Of a stretch of 64,000 nt of DNA, positions 18,387 through 26,076 are shown in pieces. Both the position numbers and the translations under genes were made by a program. The stretch's first letter is position 1. Each line of letters opens with the position of its first letter. Below the pieces are notes generated by a model. The model worked only from the letters and a program-made list of their open reading frames with translations, made no database searches and was not told the DNA's origin. The DNA is from JAAUUJ01 sp964392245 (GTDB taxonomy: Bacteria > Cyanobacteriota > Cyanobacteriia > Thermostichales > Thermostichaceae): the NCBI GenBank assembly GCA_964392245.1, contig CAYMOX010000001.1, forward strand, positions 186,001 to 250,000. Direction: 5' to 3'.

Positions 18387-18439
18387 GGTTTACTTGGTAC
18401 ACTGATGCTGCTGGCTAGAGTTCAGACCAGGGGGTGGGT

Positions 18440-19255
18440 ATGGTAGGTTCCAATACTGATGGGCGCTCACAATCAAAACCAGTGCCTGTGCTGTCAACTC
18501 GGGAGGCCGATGTCTACTACGGATCCTTCTATGCGGTGCGTAGGGTGTCGCTGGATATCGCTCCTCGCCAGGTCACCGCGTTTATTGGTCCTTCTGGCTG
18601 TGGTAAGAGCACGATCCTGCGCTGCTTTAACCGCATGAATGATCTGATCCTGGGGGCCAGGGTTGGGGGTCAGGTTCTCTACCACAACTTTGATATTTAC
18701 GGACCCGATGTGGATGCCGTTGAGTTGCGTCGGCGCATTGGCATTGTCTTCCAGCGTCCCAATCCTTTTCCCAAAACCATTTACGAAAATATCGCCTATG
18801 GTCCTCGCATTGCTGGCTTTAAAGGGGATATGGACGAACTGGTGGAGCGGACCCTGCGGCAGGCGGCCCTCTGGGATGAAGTCAAGGACAAACTCAAGCA
18901 GCCTGGCACCTCTTTATCCGGTGGTCAGCAGCAGCGCCTCTGCATTGCCCGCACCCTGGCGGTGGAACCGGAGGTGATCTTGATGGACGAACCCTGCTCG
19001 GCGCTCGATCCCATCTCCACCCTGCGGATTGAGGAGCTGATCAAAGAACTGAAGCAGAAATACACGATTGTGATCGTGACCCACAATATGCAGCAGGCGG
19101 CTCGGGTTTCCGATATGGTGGCTTTCTATAATGCCGAACTGGATGAAAAAGGAGTTCGCTTTGGGCGGCTGGTGGAATATGACTACACCACCAAGATCTT
19201 TAATGCCCCCAGCCAGCGGGAAACCGAAGAATACGTGAGTGGCCGCTTCGGCTAA
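18440..19255 (+). CDS. pstB: Phosphate ABC transporter ATP-binding protein PstB
   Basis: Cytoplasmic ATPase driving phosphate import. ATG 18440 is preferred over in-frame GTG 18434 because the AGGGGG ribosome-binding site ends right at the GTG. Motifs: Walker A GPSGCGKSTIL near residue 52, Q-loop FQRPNPFPKTI near 108, signature LSGGQQQRLCIARTLA near 160 and Walker B VILMDEPCSALDP near 181. The C-terminal FNAPSQRETEEYVSGRFG is the PstB hallmark. It is the last gene of the operon; no phoU is adjacent. Confidence 0.96.
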   Translation: MVGSNTDGRSQSKPVPVLSTREADVYYGSFYAVRRVSLDIAPRQVTAFIGPSGCGKSTILRCFNRMNDLILGARVGGQVLYHNFDIYGPDVDAVELRRRIGIVFQRPNPFPKTIYENIAYGPRIAGFKGDMDELVERTLRQAALWDEVKDKLKQPGTSLSGGQQQRLCIARTLAVEPEVILMDEPCSALDPISTLRIEELIKELKQKYTIVIVTHNMQQAARVSDMVAFYNAELDEKGVRFGRLVEYDYTTKIFNAPSQRETEEYVSGRFG

Positions 19256-19296
19256 CGGTTGCGGTCAGCGGTTGCCGATCGCCTTGAACTCAGCAC

Positions 19297-19320
19297 CAGC
19301 GGATTCCTTACAATCCGCTG
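19297..19320 (+). terminator. Strong hairpin between pstB and the toxin gene
   Basis: Perfect 9-bp stem CAGCGGATT/AATCCGCTG with a 6-base loop, 42 bases after the pstB stop. There is no T-run (CACCGCAATT follows), so it may stabilise the pst mRNA end or mark the island edge as much as terminate. Confidence 0.45.
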
Positions 19321-19355
19321 CACCGCAATTGTTGAGCTGCGCTAACTGGTATTAA

Positions 19356-19373
19356 TATATCAGATATGATATA
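19356..19373 (+). promoter_or_regulatory. Palindromic operator/promoter of the toxin-antitoxin pair
   Basis: Perfect inverted repeat TATATCA-gata-TGATATA. It contains TATGAT and TATAAA, either of which can be a -10 box. It ends only eight bases before the toxin ATG at 19382, and no ribosome-binding site fits between. Autoregulation by the downstream HTH protein at such a dyad is typical of HigBA/RelBE-type modules. Confidence 0.6.
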
Positions 19374-19381
19374 AAAGATGC

Positions 19382-19723
19382 ATGGACGAAACAGATAAAC
19401 CGTTGGTTTGGCTTCATGGAGAAGTCAAAACCCCTCCCTTTAGCCAAGAAGCACGGATCGAAACAGGTGTGTTGTTGCGGCGATTGCAGCAGGGTGAAAA
19501 TTTGGGTTTGCCTCACTCAAGACCAATGCCGAGTATTGGGGCACACTGCCATGAACTGCGGGTTCGAGATGCAAGTAAGAACTGGAGAATCATTTACCGC
19601 ATTGATAACGATGCAATTCTCATTCTTGAGGTATTTCACAAAACAACAAGAACGACACCCGCCAGCATTATTGATACCTGCCAAAAACGCTTGAGCAAGT
19701 ATGACAACGATCAGGAGGATTAG
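19382..19723 (+). CDS. RelE/Gp49-family toxin (HigB-like)
   Basis: A 113-residue protein of the phage-derived Gp49-like/RelE superfamily; members cleave mRNA on the ribosome. Typical features are ETGVLLRRLQQGENLGLPHSRPM (quoted in part), CHELRVRDASKNWRIIYRID near residues 58-77 and the C-terminal ILEVFHKTTRTTP, where the basic His/Lys/Arg residues form the usual active patch. Base composition is clearly more AT-rich than the neighbouring pst genes, consistent with acquisition. The antitoxin gene starts four bases after its stop. There is no ribosome-binding site, which suggests leaderless translation. Confidence 0.85.
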   Translation: MDETDKPLVWLHGEVKTPPFSQEARIETGVLLRRLQQGENLGLPHSRPMPSIGAHCHELRVRDASKNWRIIYRIDNDAILILEVFHKTTRTTPASIIDTCQKRLSKYDNDQED

Positions 19724-19727
19724 GGAT

Positions 19728-20042
19728 ATGGACGAAGCTAAGAGAAAAAGACTAGAGGACAAAGGCTGGAAAGTTGGAACAGTTTCAGAATTTCTAGACC
19801 TCACACCAGAAGAAACAACCCTCATTGAAATTAAGCTGGCATTGAGCCGTAACCTAAAAGAACGACGGCAAAAATCAATGACTCAAACAGAACTGGCAGA
19901 TAAATTGCACTCCAGCCAACCCCGTGTTGCCAAAGCTGAAAATGGTGATGCGTCTGTCTCTATTGAGCTGCTAATTCGGGCAATGCTGGCAACAGGTGCA
20001 ACCCCTCAAGAAATTGGTCAAGTGATTGCACAAGTAGGCTGA
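19728..20042 (+). CDS. HTH (XRE/Cro) antitoxin, HigA-like
   Basis: A 104-residue DNA-binding protein. ATG 19728 has AGGAGG nine bases upstream and is preferred to in-frame ATG 19701, which would lie inside the toxin gene. The N-terminal MDEAKRKRLEDKGWKVG with FLDLTPEE is characteristic of antitoxins paired with Gp49-like toxins. A helix-turn-helix follows (MTQTELADKLHSSQPRVAKAE, quoted in part; near residues 50-70). The protein should neutralise the toxin and repress at the 19356-19373 palindrome. The module sits in AT-rich DNA and is followed by non-coding repeats. Confidence 0.87.
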   Translation: MDEAKRKRLEDKGWKVGTVSEFLDLTPEETTLIEIKLALSRNLKERRQKSMTQTELADKLHSSQPRVAKAENGDASVSIELLIRAMLATGATPQEIGQVIAQVG

Positions 20043-20330
20043 ACTCAATCTCCCACAGATAATTTTGCTGTACTGCCCCAACCGAGAACTGAAGCAGCCC
20101 AACGCCAAGCTCAACGGCTGCAACAACCTTGGACTCCCTACCGATCGCCCCTGTCAGTCCGTTGCAGCGACGTGTTAGCCTGCGCGCTCTGGCGATCGCC
20201 CCCACAACACTTCCTGAGACCCCGAACTCTGACTAACACCGCTATTCTACTCACCCTCTCGCTGACCACCAGAAAACTTCTGGGACTTTTAAGCGTTTCG
20301 CAAATCCTTGAAGTACTGAACCTCTCTCGC

Positions 20331-20369
20331 TGGGGGCGATCGCACACCCACAGATACCCTTCAAACCAC
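20331..20369 (+). repeat. 39-bp direct repeat, copy 1
   Basis: First 26 bases (TGGGGGCGATCGCACACC and CACAGATA) are identical to copy 2 at 20533; the remaining 13 differ at four positions and end CAAACCAC. The unit carries a HIP1 octamer. Confidence 0.85.
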
Positions 20370-20532
20370 GGTTCGGAAAACCAGCACCCTTGAGCGATCG
20401 CTCCCACAACCCTCACTGGGACTCTGAACTTTGTGCGATCGCCTGAGTAACCCTCACCTTTGATTCCTCTCGACAACGCAGTGGGACTTGTTGCAAGTTG
20501 CAGCAAGTTCAATGGGCTTAACCTTCGCAAAT

Positions 20533-20571
20533 TGGGGGCGATCGCACACCCACAGATAAGGCTCAAACCAC
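20533..20571 (+). repeat. 39-bp direct repeat, copy 2
   Basis: Same orientation as copy 1, 202 bases away. Four mismatches, all in the CCCTT/AGGCT part. Confidence 0.85.
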
Positions 20572-20622
20572 CACCACTTCAGGTTCTAACTGACTCGATA
20601 ACTCAGTGCGATAGCAGGCTAA

Positions 20623-21765
20623 CTACTGCTGATCTGGGTCAGGGTCCTGACGGGGGCTGCCAATGTACCCCCACTTGCCCTCAACCCGCACCGCTGCCAA
20701 CCCCTGAGAAAACATCTTCGCCTCCTCAAAATGGGGGGGGATCAGCATTTCCCCGGAGCGATCGATAAAACCCCAGAGGCCCGTGATACTCACCGGGGCA
20801 AGATCATTGGAAAAGTTGAGGGCAATACTATAACCAAGATTCAGGGGATAAGAGAAAACTGGTGTCCCCGTCTTATCGATATAAAATTGCTGTCCTTCGA
20901 CTTCCACCAAGGCCAACCCCTCTGAAAATTTGAGGGCATTGCGGTAGCGAGGATTAATTACAAACTTCCCCTGGCGATCGATAAATCCCCAGAGGCCATC
21001 CACCATCACCAACCCCAGATCTTCAGAAAAGACGATCGCCTGCTCAAAAATAGGGGGCACGATCTGCTCACCTGTGGCGTTAATGTAACCAAAACGGCCA
21101 TTGATCTTGACCACAGCCACCCCCTGGGAAAAGCGAGAGCCGTCTTGAAACTGAGGCTCGATCACGAATTCTCCCTGGCGGTTAATATAGCCCCAGGCCC
21201 CTTGAGCAGTGCGCACCGAAGCTAACCCTTCCGAAAAGCGCCCGGCCACCCGAAACGTTAAGGGGATGACGATTTCCCCCTGCGGATCCACGAACCCCAT
21301 TTTTCCATCCTGGCGAACGGCAGCCAGCCCCTCGGAAAAGCTGTGGGCCCGCTCAAACTGGGGAGGGATGGCCCAGGCCCCTGAGCGGTTGATGTACCCC
21401 CACTGCCCTTGATAGCGGACCGCTGCCTTCCCTTCCGTAAAAGGAGCAACAAAGTCATACTGGATCGGGATCACCAGCCTGCCTGCACGGTTAATGAATC
21501 CCCACTTTTCTCCCACTTCCACCGCTGCCAGTCCTTCCGAAAAGGGGCGAGCCTGATCAAATTGGGGAGGGATCCGAAAAGAAAAGTGAGCTGCTATCGG
21601 GAGAAGAGAGACATCCGGTAACCGTTGATCATCGCTCTCCAGGCGGGCAAGCAGGCGGGGGGAATCTGAGGAAGCCAGGGGGTGACTCCAACTGGATTCG
21701 CAGGGAAAGCAGGCAAGAAGCAGGCAACAGCATCCAGCGGTGGCAATGGATTTGAAGTTCAACAT
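20623..21765 (-). CDS. WG-repeat protein, exported
   Basis: A 380-residue protein built of about nine WG beta-repeats with a 46-residue period (units such as FSEGLAAVEVGEKWGFINRAG, quoted in part, then a VIPIQY/VIPPQF turn). One unit near residue 295 has QFYIDKTG instead of W-G-[FY]-I. The N-terminus has a hydrophobic, Cys-rich segment (GCCCLLLACFPC), so it is a secreted or lipid-anchored protein. WG repeats are usually protein-binding surfaces; the function of this one is unknown. The last unit is cut short (WGYIGSPRQDPD). Confidence 0.82.
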   Translation of the reverse strand: MLNFKSIATAGCCCLLLACFPCESSWSHPLASSDSPRLLARLESDDQRLPDVSLLPIAAHFSFRIPPQFDQARPFSEGLAAVEVGEKWGFINRAGRLVIPIQYDFVAPFTEGKAAVRYQGQWGYINRSGAWAIPPQFERAHSFSEGLAAVRQDGKMGFVDPQGEIVIPLTFRVAGRFSEGLASVRTAQGAWGYINRQGEFVIEPQFQDGSRFSQGVAVVKINGRFGYINATGEQIVPPIFEQAIVFSEDLGLVMVDGLWGFIDRQGKFVINPRYRNALKFSEGLALVEVEGQQFYIDKTGTPVFSYPLNLGYSIALNFSNDLAPVSITGLWGFIDRSGEMLIPPHFEEAKMFSQGLAAVRVEGKWGYIGSPRQDPDPDQQ

Positions 21766-21930
21766 GGCAATGGGGTGAGCGTGAGTACGTTATAGCAAAA
21801 GCCTGCAGATGACATGCCCCCCTCAACTGTCTGTAAAGATAGTGAAAGATAGATTTACATTGAAGACTGTTCCCTACAAACATCTCCCCAGTCGGAGAAG
21901 CGATCTGTAGGGATTTCGCATCGAATCACC

Positions 21931-22260
21931 TCAAGTGCCGGGTTGGAAAAGTGCCAGACCAGTGACAACTGCCGCCAGACCACTGAGGACCGACATCATG
22001 CCTGCGGGCATAAAAGCTTGCGTTTTGCGGTAACGTTGAATGAAAACCAGCGTCAGGATCAGCCCCAGGATCAACCCCAGGCTTAGCCCCAGAACCGGAT
22101 AGGGATAGCTCAGCCCAAAGCCAGCCACCGCCAGGACACTACTGCCAATACCGCTGATCAAGGAGATCTTGCTTCCTGCTTTGGCATACCCGACCATTCC
22201 CCCCACCAGCAGCAATCCTGCGTAAATCAACAAACTGAACTGACCGATCTGAAGCATCAT
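21931..22260 (-). CDS. TMEM14 family membrane protein
   Basis: A 109-residue protein with four hydrophobic helices and Gly-rich turns (YAGLLLVGGMVGYAKAGS near residue 13-30, LGLILGLILTLVFIQRYRKT near 60-80, MPAGMMSVLSG). This is the TMEM14/FAX architecture; plant FAX proteins export fatty acids from plastids, and the bacterial role is inferred only by family. The neighbours, a WG protein and a 76-residue unknown, give no hint. Confidence 0.8.
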   Translation of the reverse strand: MMLQIGQFSLLIYAGLLLVGGMVGYAKAGSKISLISGIGSSVLAVAGFGLSYPYPVLGLSLGLILGLILTLVFIQRYRKTQAFMPAGMMSVLSGLAAVVTGLALFQPGT

Positions 22261-22378
22261 GATTGACTCCGAAGGCTATGTCTTGCCATGAACTTAGTGG
22301 CATGGCGGTTCGAGGTTTACCATACCCCGAGCTTAAGATTTCCTGTTCAACATGAAGAAGTCTTTACAGCAGGACAGA

Positions 22379-22609
22379 TTACTCCAGGACCAAGTCTCGG
22401 ATCAGGGGTAAATGTTGACTAATGTAGATGTTCAGTGCCTGTGTGTCTACATTGCTCAAAGGTGGTTTTTGCTGGCATTCACGCAAAAGCAGACGGATTA
22501 GATCATCATCCTGTCGCTGCACAACCTCCGGTCGGCCAAGCTCATTAACCAGAGACCAAAAGCGCCGCATCATATCCGGAGTCATGGTGTTCATCACAAA
22601 ATTCAACAT
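22379..22609 (-). CDS. Small conserved-looking protein, unknown
   Basis: 76 residues, soluble, with no signal peptide. It starts MLNFVMNTMTPDMMRRFWSL and is followed by amphipathic helices (LIRLLLRECQQ, ALNIYISQHLPLIRDLVLE). A start at the second Met (22594) is also possible, because neither has a clear ribosome-binding site. I recognise no domain. The helical pattern and clean codon use support a real gene. Confidence 0.6.
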   Translation of the reverse strand: MLNFVMNTMTPDMMRRFWSLVNELGRPEVVQRQDDDLIRLLLRECQQKPPLSNVDTQALNIYISQHLPLIRDLVLE

Positions 22610-22685
22610 GATTTAGCCAGCACCCAATGAATGACAGAGGTGTTTCACATTCACAGTCTACCCAGGGAAAGACGGGGATTTTAAG

Positions 22686-22727
22686 ATTATGTCAACTCCG
22701 ACATGACTCAGAATATGGCGACATAAT
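22686..22727. repeat. Inverted repeat
   Basis: 8-bp perfect arms ATTATGTC/GACATAAT separated by 26 bases; a nested ATGTC/GACAT pair lies inside. It sits in a 217-base gap with no gene. Could be an operator or a chance dyad. Confidence 0.35.
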
Positions 22728-22826
22728 GACCGAGTAATTGAGGCTCAATTTCAACATCAGCCTTCCGATTTGGCCATCAATTCTGGCTTTGCAAACAAGT
22801 GTCTCATTTTCCTGATGATTCTTGAT

Positions 22827-23612
22827 TTAGAGATTGCCAAGACTGTATTTCAACAGATAGGATCCCCCAGCCGTGGCGTCGCTAAAGGTGTTCGCTCGAA
22901 TGGTGTAATCTCCCGATTGAGTCAGATAAAGGATGACCAGGGCATCGGTTCCTCCCCCCTGATCGTCATCTTGAGCAACCACATTGCCCTTGGGATCGAG
23001 AATCTGGAGAAAGGCATCAAAGGTGTAGCTACTTAAATGCACCAGTAAGGTTTGTCCAGCTCGACCCGAAAGGGTATGGGTGTCCATCCAGGTGTTGTCC
23101 TGTGGATGCTGTTGGTCCCCCTCCTGCAGTTCCCCAGTGAGGCTCTCTTGCCAGTCTGGAGATTCCAGGGCGTAGCCCAGCTGATACGCTCCTTGGGTTT
23201 CCCCCTCAAATGTGGTGGCTCGCAGCTCATAGGTGCCCGGGTTGGGCAGGAAAACGGCCAGATAGGCATTGACATCCGGTCCACTGTCGTCATTGAAGGC
23301 CACCACTTCACCAGAGTCGTTGGTGAGCTCCAGATAGGGATCAAATTCGCGGCTGACGAGAGCGGCAATCAATAATTGATCTCCTGAGACTTCAACCGGA
23401 TAGCTGTCCACGAAGCTGCGATCAACTGGGTTCTTGGTATCTTCTGCCTCCAGGGTGCCCTCGATCAGCTGAGTGCCTGAGAAAAATAGACCCGATCCAC
23501 CCTGAAAGGGTGGGAGCAAGCTGCATCCTATCCAGAACGGAGCAACCAAGAGCATGATCAGGGCATGACGATAGGGCCTTACCTGAGGAAACGCAACCAG
23601 CATAGAGAGCAT
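22827..23612 (-). CDS. Lipoprotein with two PPC (pre-peptidase C-terminal) domains
   Basis: 261 residues. A lipobox, FWIGC, puts the lipidated cysteine near residue 30, so it is probably membrane-anchored. Two similar beta-sandwich halves follow, each with a long acidic loop: FDPYLELTNDSGEVVAFNDDS near 103 and FDAFLQILDPKGNVVAQDDDQ near 208 (both quoted in part), then PGTYELRATTF and SGDYTIRANTF. These are the PPC motifs, whose Asp-rich loops often bind calcium. No protease domain is attached, so the role is unknown, perhaps surface binding. Confidence 0.78.
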   Translation of the reverse strand: MLSMLVAFPQVRPYRHALIMLLVAPFWIGCSLLPPFQGGSGLFFSGTQLIEGTLEAEDTKNPVDRSFVDSYPVEVSGDQLLIAALVSREFDPYLELTNDSGEVVAFNDDSGPDVNAYLAVFLPNPGTYELRATTFEGETQGAYQLGYALESPDWQESLTGELQEGDQQHPQDNTWMDTHTLSGRAGQTLLVHLSSYTFDAFLQILDPKGNVVAQDDDQGGGTDALVILYLTQSGDYTIRANTFSDATAGGSYLLKYSLGNL

Positions 23613-23662
23613 TGAAAACAGTTGTCCTTATCCTACTCGAAGCACCCTAGCTTCATTGTGGG

Positions 23663-24919
23663 TCATGGCAGGTTCTCAAAAGCCTTGAGGACGGACTCTA
23701 GAGCCAAGACTCCATGGCTGAGATGTGTTCCTCCCTGCAGAAAGACAACAAAGGGATCTCGCATGGGGCCGTCGGCGGAGAGCTCAGCGCTACTACCCTC
23801 CACAAACGTCCCCCCAGCCATGATCACCGCATCCCCGTAACCGGGCATGGCTTCGGGAATGGGCTCCAGATAAGCTTCGATCGGGGACGCCTGCTGAATG
23901 GCACGGCAAAATTGCTGCAACTTCTCCGCTGATCCCAGCTGGATCGCCTGAATGATATCGGTGCGGGGGTGTTGCGGCAGGGGCAGGACCGGGTAGCCCA
24001 GCTGCTCAAAGACCAGGGCTGCCAGATGGCTGATTTTCACCGCCTCTCCCACCATCTGGGGGGCAAGAAATAATCCCTGCAGCAGCAGACGGTTTTGATC
24101 CAGGGTGGCTCCCCCTTCGGATCCAATTCCGGGAGCCGTAAGCCGACAGGCGGCTTGCTCCACCAGCTCGGCTCGACCTGCCACATATCCCCCGGTGGGA
24201 GCGATGGTTCCCCCTGGGTTTTTAATTAAAGATCCTGCGATGAGATCTGCCCCAACCTGAAGGGGTTCTGCGGTTTCCACAAACTCCCCATAACAGTTAT
24301 CCACAAAGCAGATCACTTCTGGATTCTGACTTTTGATCCTCTGGATCAGGCGCGCCAGAGTGGTGATAGAGAGGCTGGGTCGCCAGCTGTATCCACAGGA
24401 GCGCTGAATGTGAACCATCCGCGTCTGGGGAGTGATGGCTGTGGCCAGGGCATCCCAGTGGATCTCCCCATCCTGCAGTTCCAGTTGGCGGTAGTGAATC
24501 CCCCAGTCCCTCAGGGATCCCTGCCCTTCTCCTCGCAAGCCAATCACCTCCTCCAGCGTGTCATAGGGTGAGCCTGTGACACCGAGCAATTCATCTCCTG
24601 GCCTGAGGATGCCGAACAAAGCGGCAGCAATAGCATGGGTGCCAGACACAAATTGAATCCGCACCAGAGCGGCCTCTGCTCCCATCACCCGCGCAAACAC
24701 CTGATCCAGAACGGCCCGACCCAGATCCCCATGTCCATATCCAGCCACCCCGGCAAAATGATGGGCCCCCACCCGCTCCGCCCGCAATGCCCCCAAGACC
24801 TTGTGCAGGTTGTGCCGTACCCTGGCATCGATCTGAGCAAAGATCGGCTGTAACTCTGCCTCCGCCTTGGCAATGACTGGCAGGGTGGGAATGACTGGGG
24901 GCTGGGAAGAGATCGGCAT
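23663..24919 (-). CDS. Methionine gamma-lyase-like PLP enzyme (aluminium-resistance family)
   Basis: 418 residues of the fold-type I family that includes the 'aluminium resistance' and methionine gamma-lyase-related proteins. Seen here: GYGHGDLGR near residue 60, the substrate loop FVSGTHAIAAALFG near 88-101, GSPYDTLEEVIG near 117, the VDNCYGEFVE aspartate near 207 and the likely PLP lysine in GSLIKNPGG near 230. The C-terminal GGTFVEGSSAELSADGP is conserved in the family. The physiological substrate is not established. Confidence 0.85.
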   Translation of the reverse strand: MPISSQPPVIPTLPVIAKAEAELQPIFAQIDARVRHNLHKVLGALRAERVGAHHFAGVAGYGHGDLGRAVLDQVFARVMGAEAALVRIQFVSGTHAIAAALFGILRPGDELLGVTGSPYDTLEEVIGLRGEGQGSLRDWGIHYRQLELQDGEIHWDALATAITPQTRMVHIQRSCGYSWRPSLSITTLARLIQRIKSQNPEVICFVDNCYGEFVETAEPLQVGADLIAGSLIKNPGGTIAPTGGYVAGRAELVEQAACRLTAPGIGSEGGATLDQNRLLLQGLFLAPQMVGEAVKISHLAALVFEQLGYPVLPLPQHPRTDIIQAIQLGSAEKLQQFCRAIQQASPIEAYLEPIPEAMPGYGDAVIMAGGTFVEGSSAELSADGPMRDPFVVFLQGGTHLSHGVLALESVLKAFENLP

Positions 24920-25342
24920 GATCGGGGGTCACCTCAGGGGAACTCGACCCGTAATCCTACACCTTTTGCAATAGAAATTTGCAATCAGCATCGGGTGGAT
25001 CAGACGGAATCTGGGCCGTTATCAACGCTCCCCTAAGCTGAATAAAGATATATGAAACAGGCTGCCCAGCCAGGAATTGCAATGTTAACTTGAACTTAAT
25101 CTCATAGATCCCGATGGGTTCGTGCTTCTCTCCGATATGCATCTGCAGGAGTCGAGGCTAGTTCAGCATTCGGGGTGGAGAGCCAGATTGAGCAAGTGAT
25201 GAGTCCCGCGCCCGCGATTCCAGGGAGGTGGTAACCCAGGTAGCCGAGCAGTTGCATCCGCAGGCTGTTCCCTGTTGCCCTACGACTCTGATCTGGACTC
25301 GATTTGGTGACGCAACCTATAGCTCTGATTGGGAGAGACCCT
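24920..25342 (+). other. Long leader / intergenic region before lrtA
   Basis: 423 bases between divergent genes with no believable coding frame. lrtA of other cyanobacteria is known for a long 5' untranslated leader that affects light-dependent mRNA stability, and this gap could hold it. Short frames (13 and 15 codons) occur near 25054 and 25111 but carry no support as genes. Confidence 0.45.
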
Positions 25343-25918
25343 ATGACCAAACTCGTGATTCAGGGTAAGAATATCGACGTTACCGATGCCATTCGAGAGT
25401 ACGTCAGCGAAAAGATTGATCGGGCTGTGAGCCACTTTGCCCATATCACCAGTGAGGTTGATGTCAATCTGTCTGTTGCCCGCAATCCCCGTATCAGCAA
25501 TAGTCAGTCTGCAGAAGTCACCCTCTATGCCAACGGAACCGTGATTCGGGCCGAGGAAAGCACCACCAATATGTACGCCAGCATTGACCGCGTTGCTGAT
25601 AAGCTCTCGCGGCAATTACGCAAGTTCAAAGAACGCAACGGTGTTTACAAAACCAAACACTCCCCCAAAACTGCCATGATCGTGGGGCAACAGCAGCCTG
25701 TGCATCCCCCCCGCACCGATCGCACCCCCGAACTGCCTCGGGAAGTGGTTCGCAACAAATATTTCGCCATGCCCCCGATGACGGTGAGTGAAGCTCTGCA
25801 TCAGTTAGATCTTGTGGATCACGACTTCTTTGTGTTTCGCAATCTGGAAACAGGAGAAATTAATGTGATTTACGAACGCAACCACGGAGGCTTTGGTCTG
25901 ATTCAACCCCTGAACTAG
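25343..25918 (+). CDS. hpf: Ribosome hibernation promoting factor, long form (LrtA)
   Basis: Light-repressed protein A, which binds the 30S decoding region and promotes 70S dimers in the dark or stationary phase. ATG 25343 has GGGAGAG five bases upstream and starts MTKLVIQGKNIDVTDAI as in homologues; the frame is open 13 codons further up. 191 residues: N-terminal S30AE domain (residues 1-105) and C-terminal dimerisation domain (REVVRNKYFAMPPMTVSEAL, quoted in part; FVFRNLETGEINVIYER). This is the long Hpf of cyanobacteria and plastids (PSRP1). Confidence 0.95.
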   Translation: MTKLVIQGKNIDVTDAIREYVSEKIDRAVSHFAHITSEVDVNLSVARNPRISNSQSAEVTLYANGTVIRAEESTTNMYASIDRVADKLSRQLRKFKERNGVYKTKHSPKTAMIVGQQQPVHPPRTDRTPELPREVVRNKYFAMPPMTVSEALHQLDLVDHDFFVFRNLETGEINVIYERNHGGFGLIQPLN

Positions 25919-25941
25919 GTCAAGCCCATGGAGCCATTCAG

Positions 25942-25967
25942 CCCCTCTGGAGCAGCCTCTGGAGGGG
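25942..25967 (+). terminator. Hairpin after lrtA
   Basis: 11-bp stem (two G-T pairs) starting CCCCTCTGGAG and ending CTCTGGAGGGG, loop of four, then TAAAACTTT. It lies 23 bases after the lrtA stop; a probable but U-poor terminator. Confidence 0.6.
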
Positions 25968-26076
25968 TAAAACTTTCGATCTGCTCCTTGACAGCGTCTG
26001 GTTTCTATTTTTGAACACCCTTAAGGATCGGCCCCACCCTTCGTTAGGCTGAAAGCACATACCACTGGACACAATC

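Larger units (their letters stand above)
20043..20622. repeat. Non-coding, HIP1-rich intergenic block
   Basis: 580 bases with no convincing gene on either strand; all frames are short and lack family features or ribosome-binding sites. The octamer palindrome GCGATCGC occurs at 20192, 20336, 20394, 20435 and 20538, five times in about 350 bases, whereas it is only occasional elsewhere in the window. Several units repeat the form GATCGC-CCCAC. The block looks like decayed accessory DNA attached to the toxin-antitoxin module. Confidence 0.7.

Noticed and set aside
20043..20622. CRISPR array in the repeat-rich gap
   Set aside because: Only two copies of a 39-bp unit, 202 bases apart and without regular spacers; no cas genes nearby.
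25054..25092. Short leader peptide before lrtA
   Set aside because: A 12-codon frame without a ribosome-binding site; no evidence for translation.
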